From Gemmatimonadota bacterium (GTDB taxonomy: Bacteria; Gemmatimonadota; Gemmatimonadetes; Longimicrobiales; Longimicrobiaceae): a stretch of 39,151 bases of DNA. The DNA lies in contig JAIRKD010000089.1 in NCBI GenBank assembly GCA_031260285.1, positions 1-39,151 on the forward strand, written 5' to 3'. The position numbers and the translations under genes were made by a program. Position 1 is the first letter of the stretch. Every line of letters starts with the position of its first letter. The notes below the pieces were generated by a model. That model was not told the origin of the DNA. It worked only from the letters and a program-made list of their open reading frames with translations, and did no database searches. Below, in pieces: positions 33,665 through 39,151 of this stretch.

Positions 33665-34455
33665 AGAGCCCGCCCCCGCTCGACCGCGATCCGTTCCGCC
33701 CCCGATGCCCGGAGGTACCCCGGCTCCCACCCCGCCGGATCTTCAATGCGGCCGGCATCGGGAATACGCCCCGCCAGCCAGAGCAGCGCAGCGGCGCGGG
33801 GAGCAGCCCAGGCCTGATCAGCAACCTTCAACCCCGCCCCTTCCAGCTCATCACGATGCCGGACCGCGCCTGAACCGATCAGCAGCGGGCGGGAGAGACC
33901 GCTCCAGCGATCAACAACTTCATCAATTGTCATCACCGCGGGAGCATCCAGCGTCCCGATCTCCGGCTCCATCCGGTAGCGGGCGGTATAGACATCGCGA
34001 CCCCGTGCATCCTCCAGGACGCAGACTTCACCGGGATACGCCCAGGCGTTGGCGGCGATCACCAGGAGGCTGGAGTAGGCCAGCACAGGAAGGTGCAGCG
34101 CGCGGGCAATCCCTTTTGCGGTTGCCGCCGCAAGCCGGATTCCGGTGAACGATCCCGGGCCCGCCCCGACAGCCAGGGCTCCGAGTTCCGACTTCCGCAC
34201 TCCCGCGAGGCGGAGCGCCTCGTTTGCGGCGGGGATGAGCTTCGCCGAGAGGGTACCGGGTCCTGAAAGGCCCACTTCCGCCAGAGTTCCACGGACTCCG
34301 CCAACCGCCACCGAACCGAAGCCGGTTGATGTCTCGATCGCCAGAAACAGACGGGTGCCGTCAGCTCCGTCAACCGGACTGCCGCGGGTTTTCTCACCCG
34401 TCGGAGGTGATGTATCCCGCACATTCCCGTCACCTCCCGAGGCTGCACGGCTCAT
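33661..34455 (-). CDS. tsaB: tRNA t6A synthesis protein TsaB
   Basis: A 264-residue ASKHA-fold protein that, with TsaD and TsaE, transfers threonylcarbamoyl to A37 of tRNAs that read ANN codons. The core begins LFLAIETSTGFGSVAV at about residue 36; the phosphate-loop region GAGPGSFTGIRLAAATAKGIA and the VLEDARGRDVYTARYR segment are diagnostic. The ATG at 34455 overlaps the tsaE stop (ATGA). About 33 residues rich in Gly, Ser and Thr precede the fold, an extension most TsaB proteins lack. tsaD is not in the window. Confidence 0.94.
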   Translation of the reverse strand: MSRAASGGDGNVRDTSPPTGEKTRGSPVDGADGTRLFLAIETSTGFGSVAVGGVRGTLAEVGLSGPGTLSAKLIPAANEALRLAGVRKSELGALAVGAGPGSFTGIRLAAATAKGIARALHLPVLAYSSLLVIAANAWAYPGEVCVLEDARGRDVYTARYRMEPEIGTLDAPAVMTIDEVVDRWSGLSRPLLIGSGAVRHRDELEGAGLKVADQAWAAPRAAALLWLAGRIPDAGRIEDPAGWEPGYLRASGAERIAVERGRAL

Positions 34456-34937
34456 CCGCGACTCTCCGGAAGCGGAATCATCGCGGGGTCTCCAACCGGG
34501 GTGAGGCGGATCCGACGGGCTTCTCCGTCCTCTGTTTCCCGGAAGGAAAGCTCCCAGCGGGGTGATGGCAGCAGACTTTCCGCCCGGGATGGCCATTCAA
34601 TCACAACCATATCACCAGCGCCCGGGAGGTCGCTCCACCCGAGCTCCCAGACATCGTTTTCGTGCTCAAGGCGATAGAGATCGATATGCACAAAGCTGAT
34701 TCCGCGCGGAGCCTCGTACCGGAAAAGGAGGTTGTAGGTCGGCGAGGGGATCGGACCGACAAGCCCCGCGCCGCGCGCCACCGCACGTGCGAAAGTTGTC
34801 TTCCCCGCCCCCAGATCGCCGCGAAGCGCCACCACCAGCGGCACGGTGGCGGTAGAACCCACCACCTTTCCCCATTCCATCAATGCGTCCTCGTCCAGCT
34901 CGAATTCCTGCAGGGTCTTCACGGCTTCCGACTTCAT
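34452..34937 (-). CDS. tsaE: tRNA t6A synthesis ATPase TsaE
   Basis: A 161-residue P-loop ATPase needed to reset the TsaB-TsaD complex between rounds of t6A formation. Walker A is GDLGAGKTT at residues 40-48; the family motifs [11 protein letters not shown] and HIDLYRLE follow, then [14 protein letters not shown], where the Trp and acidic residue are typical. It overlaps uvrB by four bases upstream (ATGA) and tsaB by four bases downstream, so all are translated in a chain. Length is normal for the family. Confidence 0.95.
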   Translation of the reverse strand: MKSEAVKTLQEFELDEDALMEWGKVVGSTATVPLVVALRGDLGAGKTTFARAVARGAGLVGPIPSPTYNLLFRYEAPRGISFVHIDLYRLEHENDVWELGWSDLPGAGDMVVIEWPSRAESLLPSPRWELSFRETEDGEARRIRLTPVGDPAMIPLPESRG

Positions 34938-36946
34938 CGGGTCTTCTTTCCACCGCCCAGGGTCGCCTTCACCTCAAGCAGTTGATCACGCAGCAGAGCA
35001 GCCCGTTCAAAGTCGAGACGTGCCGCGGCATCACGCATCTCGTTCTCCAGATCAACAATGATCTCTTCCGGGCTCTTCTTCGAATCAAGCGGATTTCCGT
35101 AGCGGGCTTTTGTCTCCGCAACCTTCAGCTGTTTCTGCTGGGCGTCCGCGACGCGCGTCGTGAGCTCGATCTCCTCAACGGACTTGATGATGGTGCGCGG
35201 GATGATCCCGTGTTCCTCATTATAGGCCATCTGGATCGTCCGGCGGCGCTCGGTCTCTTCCATCATCCGCCGCATGGAACCGGTGATCCGGTCGGCGTAG
35301 AGGATGGCCTGGCCCCGCGCATTCCGGGCGGCTCTGCCCACCGTCTGGATGAGAGAGCGATCGGAGCGCAGAAACCCTTCCTTGTCCGCATCCAGGATCG
35401 CGACCAGTGAAACCTCCGGCAGATCAAGGCCTTCGCGAAGAAGGTTGATTCCAACCAGCACATCAAACCGGCCGAGCCGCAGGTCGCGCAGGATCTCCAC
35501 CCGCTCCAGCGCCTGGATATCGGAATGGAGGTAGCGGACGCGCACACCAACCCCCTGAAGGAAGTCGGTCAGATCCTCCGCCATCCGCTTTGTCAGGGTT
35601 GTGACCAGCACCCGCTCCGAGTGTGCAACGCGCTCCCGGATCTCGGCGAGCAGGTCATCCACCTGGCCTTTGACCGGCCGCACAATCACCTCCGGATCAA
35701 CCAGCCCGGTGGGGCGGATGATCTGCTCCACCACCACTCCCCCGCTCTGCCGGAGCTCGTAATCCCCCGGGGTGGCCGAGACAAAAACCGCGCGGGGCAC
35801 CATCTCCTCCCATTCATCAAAACGGAGCGGACGGTTATCAAGCGCGGACGGGAGGCGGAAGCCATGATCCACCAGAACGAGTTTTCGCGCCCGGTCACCG
35901 TTGTACATCGCCCCGATCTGGGGAATCGTGACATGGCTTTCGTCCACAATGACGAGGAAGTCATCGGGGAAGTAATCCATCAGACACGCGGGGCGCTCCC
36001 CTTCCCTGCGTCCGGTGAGAGGGCGGGAGTAGTTCTCAATCCCCGGACAGGTCCCGATCTCCAGCATCATCTCGATGTCGAAGTTGGTACGGGACTCCAG
36101 CCGCTGTGCCTCCAGCAGACGGTTCGCGCCGAGCAGATCGCGGAGCCGCCCCGTAAGCTCCTCACGGATCCGGACCACCGCCCGCTCGATGGTTGCTTTC
36201 TGCGTCACGAAGTGCGTGGCGGGGTAGATCGCCGCCGTCTGCAGAGACACAATTGTATCACCCGTCAGCGGATCAAAACGCGAGATGCGCTCGATCTCAT
36301 CACCCCAGAGCTCGATGCGTACGCCCTGCTCATCGTAGGCCGGATAAAGTTCAACCGTGTCACCCCGCACCCGGAAGGTACCGCGCTCAAAAGCGGCGTC
36401 GTTCCGGCTGTACTGGATGTTGACGAGTCCAGCGAGAATATCCTTCCGGCGGATCTCCTGCCCCACCGACAGCAGAAGCATCTGGGAACGATACTCCTGC
36501 GGATCACCAAGTCCGTAGATCGAAGAGACCGAAGCGACGATCACCACATCGTCGCGCTCCATCAGGGAAGAGGTCGCCCTCAGCCGAAGCCGTTCGATAT
36601 CCTCGTTGATGGAGGAATCCTTCTCGATATACGTGTCCGTGGTGGGCACGTACGCTTCCGGCTGATAGTAGTCGTAATAGGAGATGAAATACTCAACCGC
36701 GTTCTTCGGAAAGAACTGTTTGAGCTCCCCGTAGAGCTGCGCCGCCAGCGTCTTGTTGTGACTCATCACCAGCGCCGGCCGGCCATGGCGGGCGATGACA
36801 TTCGCCATCGTGAGCGTCTTGCCGGTTCCCGTGGCACCGAGGAGCGTCTGGTACTTCGCGCCCTGACCGAGGCCGGCGAGCAGATCCTCGATCGCTTTCG
36901 GCTGGTCACCGGCCGGCGCAAAGGGAGACTGGAGATCGAAGGGCAT
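34934..36946 (-). CDS. uvrB: Excinuclease ABC subunit B
   Basis: A 670-residue helicase-like DNA damage verifier in nucleotide excision repair, acting with UvrA and UvrC. Walker A is GATGTGKT at residues 37-44. The damage-probing beta-hairpin [20 protein letters not shown] lies near 90-110, the DESH box in [10 protein letters not shown], and the helicase motif [31 protein letters not shown] in the second half. A C-terminal UVR domain (about 625-660, [23 protein letters not shown]) contacts UvrC. The length matches E. coli. It begins the uvrB-tsaE-tsaB-rimI chain. A seven-pair hairpin lies 24-42 bases before its ATG, and the ribosome site is weak. Confidence 0.98.
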   Translation of the reverse strand: MPFDLQSPFAPAGDQPKAIEDLLAGLGQGAKYQTLLGATGTGKTLTMANVIARHGRPALVMSHNKTLAAQLYGELKQFFPKNAVEYFISYYDYYQPEAYVPTTDTYIEKDSSINEDIERLRLRATSSLMERDDVVIVASVSSIYGLGDPQEYRSQMLLLSVGQEIRRKDILAGLVNIQYSRNDAAFERGTFRVRGDTVELYPAYDEQGVRIELWGDEIERISRFDPLTGDTIVSLQTAAIYPATHFVTQKATIERAVVRIREELTGRLRDLLGANRLLEAQRLESRTNFDIEMMLEIGTCPGIENYSRPLTGRREGERPACLMDYFPDDFLVIVDESHVTIPQIGAMYNGDRARKLVLVDHGFRLPSALDNRPLRFDEWEEMVPRAVFVSATPGDYELRQSGGVVVEQIIRPTGLVDPEVIVRPVKGQVDDLLAEIRERVAHSERVLVTTLTKRMAEDLTDFLQGVGVRVRYLHSDIQALERVEILRDLRLGRFDVLVGINLLREGLDLPEVSLVAILDADKEGFLRSDRSLIQTVGRAARNARGQAILYADRITGSMRRMMEETERRRTIQMAYNEEHGIIPRTIIKSVEEIELTTRVADAQQKQLKVAETKARYGNPLDSKKSPEEIIVDLENEMRDAAARLDFERAALLRDQLLEVKATLGGGKKTR

Positions 36947-36969
36947 CAGACAGGCAACCGGAAGCGGGC

Positions 36970-36988
36970 CCGCGACAGGCAGTCGCGG
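36970..36988 (-). other. Hairpin in the uvrB leader
   Basis: Perfect stem CCGCGAC / GTCGCGG with a five-base loop between rel and uvrB, just upstream of the uvrB ATG. No T-run follows on the minus strand, so it more likely lies in the uvrB leader than ends the rel transcript. Confidence 0.35.
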
Positions 36989-37069
36989 ACTGATAAACGG
37001 AAATACGGACGGAGACGCGGTTGAAGCATCAACTGAGGAAATCGGGGACGAACCGGGCGCATCCGTGCA

Positions 37070-39151
37070 TCACCCTTCACCCGGCTCCGATCCGAAGTGT
37101 TCCCGCCGCTCTACATTGAGCACACCCTTTACTCTGCGGATTGCGTTCATGACCCGTTTCAGGTGGTCGAGGTTCTCCACTTCCACGACAAATTCACCCC
37201 GTACCCCCATTTCTTCAGCCTGTACGTTGACGCTCTTGATGTTTGTGTTCAGGCCGGAAATAGTGGTAGCGATATCCGCGAAGAGTCCCCGCCGGTCGGT
37301 TCCCTCCAGTTCCAGGCGCACGAAGAACCGCTCGCCGGACTCCGCTTCCCACTCGATCTCAACCCGCCGCTCGGGGTGCTCCCCCAGATTCAGCACATTC
37401 GGACAGTCGTTCCGATGGATCGAGACCCCGCGTCCCCGGGTGATGTACCCGATCACCTCGTCACCCGGCACCGGCTGACAGCACTGGGAGTAGCGGATCA
37501 TCAGGTTCTCCATTCCCTGAACCCGCACACCCGGGGTCTTTCCACGCACCCGGGAGACCAGCCGCTCAAACGCTGACGGCGGGCGCTCCGGCTCAGCCGC
37601 CTCCGGCGCGTCAGGCCAGAGTTCACGGAAGACAACTGACGGACCGACATCTCCCCTGCCGATCGCCGCGAAGAGATGCATCCTGTCCGGGAACTCAAGT
37701 GCGCGCGCGACCTGTTCAAAGCGGTCGTCTCCCACCTTCCCCCGCCGCGCTTTCCGGATCTCCCGTTCCAGGAACTCCTTCCCCAGACGAACCGAACTCT
37801 CGAACTCCTCCTCCCGGATCCACTGGCGGATCTTGTTCCGCGCACGGGCCGTTTTGACAAACGCCAGCCAGTCGCGTGACGGACGCTGCTTTGTGTCCGT
37901 CAGGATCTCGACGGTATCTCCGTTCCGCAGCTCCCGGGAAAGCGGAGTGATCCGGCCGTTGACCCTGGCTCCGTTACAGCGCAGACCCACCGCGCTATGG
38001 ACAGCGAAGGCGAAGTCGATCGGGGTCGCGCCACGGGGAAGCTGCTTTACATCCCCCTGCGGTGTGAAGATGAAGATCTCATCCTGGAAGAGATCAATCT
38101 TGAGGAACTCCAGGAACTCCTCGGGCTCGCGGGCGTCCTGCTGCCACTCCAGTACCTGCCGGAACCAGGTCAGCGTGTCGTCGACCTCGCTCCCCGCGCG
38201 AACGCCTTCCTTGTACTTCCAGTGCGCGGCGATACCGTACTCCGCTGTGCGATGCATCTCGCGGGTACGGATCTGGATCTCGTAAAGCCGCCCCCCCGGG
38301 CCGAAGATCGTTGTATGCAACGACCGGTAGAGATTGGACTTGGGGGTCGCGATATAGTCATGGAAGCGCTCCTGGAGCGGCGTCCATTTGTTATGGATCA
38401 CCCCAAGGGCATGGTAGCAGTCCGCGACGGTTTCCACGACAACACGCACCGCCATGAGGTCGTAGATCTCCTCATAGGTCTTGTCGCGCCGGACCATCTT
38501 CCGCTGGATCGACCAGAGATGTTTCGGGCGGCCGGTGACTTCACAGGCGATCCCTGCTTCACGCAGGTCCTCTTCCAGCGGTCCGCGCAGGCTGGCCACA
38601 AGTTCTTCCCGCTCATGCCGCTTCTCCGCAATCTTCGCCGCCAGCGCCCGGTAGGCCTCCGGCTCCAGGAACTTGAAAGCGAGGTCCTCCAGCTCCCACT
38701 TGATTGTGGCCACCCCCAGACGGTGGGCCAGCGGGGCGTAGATCTCCCGCGTCTCCAGAGCAATGCGCCGCTGCTTCTCTTCGCGCAGATGCTCCAGCGT
38801 ACGCATGTTGTGCAGCCGGTCCGCGAGCTTGATGAGAATCACCCTCGCGTCCTGCGCCATCGAGAGAAGCAGCTTCCGGTAGTTCTCGACCTGCTGCTCC
38901 GTATTCGTCCGGAACTGTACCCGCGAGATCTTGGTGAGCCCGTCCACAACATGACCAACCTCCTCACCGAACTCCCGCCTCACATCGTCCAGCGTTGCTT
39001 CCGTATCCTCAACAACGTCGTGGATCAGGGCGCAGGTGAGCGTGACCGTGTCGAGGTAGAGGTCCGCAAGGATCTCGGTCACCTCCAGGCAGTGGACAAA
39101 GTAGTCTTCGCCGGAGTGCCGCTTCTGGCCCTCGTGCGCTTTCTGACTGTA
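37070..39151 (-). CDS. rel: RelA/SpoT-family (p)ppGpp synthetase/hydrolase, N-terminus cut off
   Basis: The 693 visible residues of a long Rel enzyme; about 30-40 N-terminal residues lie beyond the window, and the reading frame is open to the edge (SQKAHEGQKRHSGEDYFVH is in frame). The HD hydrolase domain keeps ALIHDVVEDT and ADRLHNMRTL. The synthetase domain has GRPKHLWSIQRKM, RFHDYIATPKSNLYRSLHT and EIQIRT; the usual R-F-K-D is R-F-H-D here. TGS (IFIFTPQGDVKQLPRGATPIDFA), zinc-finger/CC (RYSQCCQPVPGDEVIGYITRG, then HRNDCPN) and ACT domains follow. Intact HD and synthetase motifs suggest it both makes and degrades (p)ppGpp in response to starvation. An internal GTG at 39082 is not the true start. 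Confidence 0.96.
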   Translation of the reverse strand, partial: YSQKAHEGQKRHSGEDYFVHCLEVTEILADLYLDTVTLTCALIHDVVEDTEATLDDVRREFGEEVGHVVDGLTKISRVQFRTNTEQQVENYRKLLLSMAQDARVILIKLADRLHNMRTLEHLREEKQRRIALETREIYAPLAHRLGVATIKWELEDLAFKFLEPEAYRALAAKIAEKRHEREELVASLRGPLEEDLREAGIACEVTGRPKHLWSIQRKMVRRDKTYEEIYDLMAVRVVVETVADCYHALGVIHNKWTPLQERFHDYIATPKSNLYRSLHTTIFGPGGRLYEIQIRTREMHRTAEYGIAAHWKYKEGVRAGSEVDDTLTWFRQVLEWQQDAREPEEFLEFLKIDLFQDEIFIFTPQGDVKQLPRGATPIDFAFAVHSAVGLRCNGARVNGRITPLSRELRNGDTVEILTDTKQRPSRDWLAFVKTARARNKIRQWIREEEFESSVRLGKEFLEREIRKARRGKVGDDRFEQVARALEFPDRMHLFAAIGRGDVGPSVVFRELWPDAPEAAEPERPPSAFERLVSRVRGKTPGVRVQGMENLMIRYSQCCQPVPGDEVIGYITRGRGVSIHRNDCPNVLNLGEHPERRVEIEWEAESGERFFVRLELEGTDRRGLFADIATTISGLNTNIKSVNVQAEEMGVRGEFVVEVENLDHLKRVMNAIRRVKGVLNVERREHFGSEPGEG

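Noticed and set aside
35525-37024. Plus-strand open frame of about 500 codons opposite uvrB
   Set aside because: uvrB on the other strand is unmistakable; the antisense product has no recognisable features.

Overview
The window reads as a stretch of chromosome from a high-GC, diderm (LPS-bearing) bacterium. It carries lptD, an MsbA-type exporter, an LpxL-type acyltransferase, hldD, a Kdo kinase, a heptosyltransferase-like GT9, a complete tol-pal operon, two tatC genes and a glutamyl-tRNA reductase of the C5 pathway. A response regulator fused to a PglZ phosphatase, matching PorX in length and motifs, points to the FCB superphylum. With the GC content and the PRC-barrel and DUF3108 proteins, a Gemmatimonadota-like lineage is my best guess, but this is inference. 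I see no phage, IS, CRISPR, tRNA or rRNA; apart from one repeat-filled gap it looks like conserved chromosome.

Nearly everything is on the minus strand; only the small unknown gene at 6979, hldD at 9003 and the Kdo kinase at 17650 are on the plus strand. From left to right: transketolase (C-terminus cut by the window edge) and a PRC-barrel protein (1-2531); a three-gene unit of a monohaem cytochrome c lipoprotein, a cupredoxin-fold lipoprotein that has lost copper ligands, and a small membrane methyltransferase (2760-4399); two coupled TPR proteins (4531-6767); a small unknown gene; a CorC/CNNM-type transporter; then an LPS and envelope block (9003-19427) with hldD, DUF3108, GT2, LpxL-type, DegT-type, MsbA-type, PorX-type, KdkA-type and GT9 genes. 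lptD, two tandem tatC paralogues separated by about 350 bases of palindromic repeat DNA, and nrdR follow (19549-24750).

A strong hairpin terminator ends the next transcription unit, which is read right to left as hemX-like, hemA, tolQ, tolR, tolA/tonB-like, tolB, pal, cpoB (32109 to 25017) and has a good sigma70-type promoter in front (32182-32210). Then come ssb with its own terminator, a tightly overlapped uvrB-tsaE-tsaB-rimI chain (36946 to 33197), and a long bifunctional-type Rel enzyme whose first residues lie beyond the window.

Taken together, the genes describe outer-membrane construction: inner-core sugars (HldD, KdkA, GT9), lipid A acylation and flipping (LpxL-like, MsbA-like), delivery to the surface (LptD), folded-protein export (TatC) and envelope constriction (Tol-Pal). 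Housekeeping genes for haem, t6A-tRNA, DNA repair, dNTP control and the stringent response lie among them. The most unusual items are the PorX-type regulator inside an LPS neighbourhood with no visible type IX secretion genes, the asymmetric tatC pair with repeats between, and the ligand-less cupredoxin.
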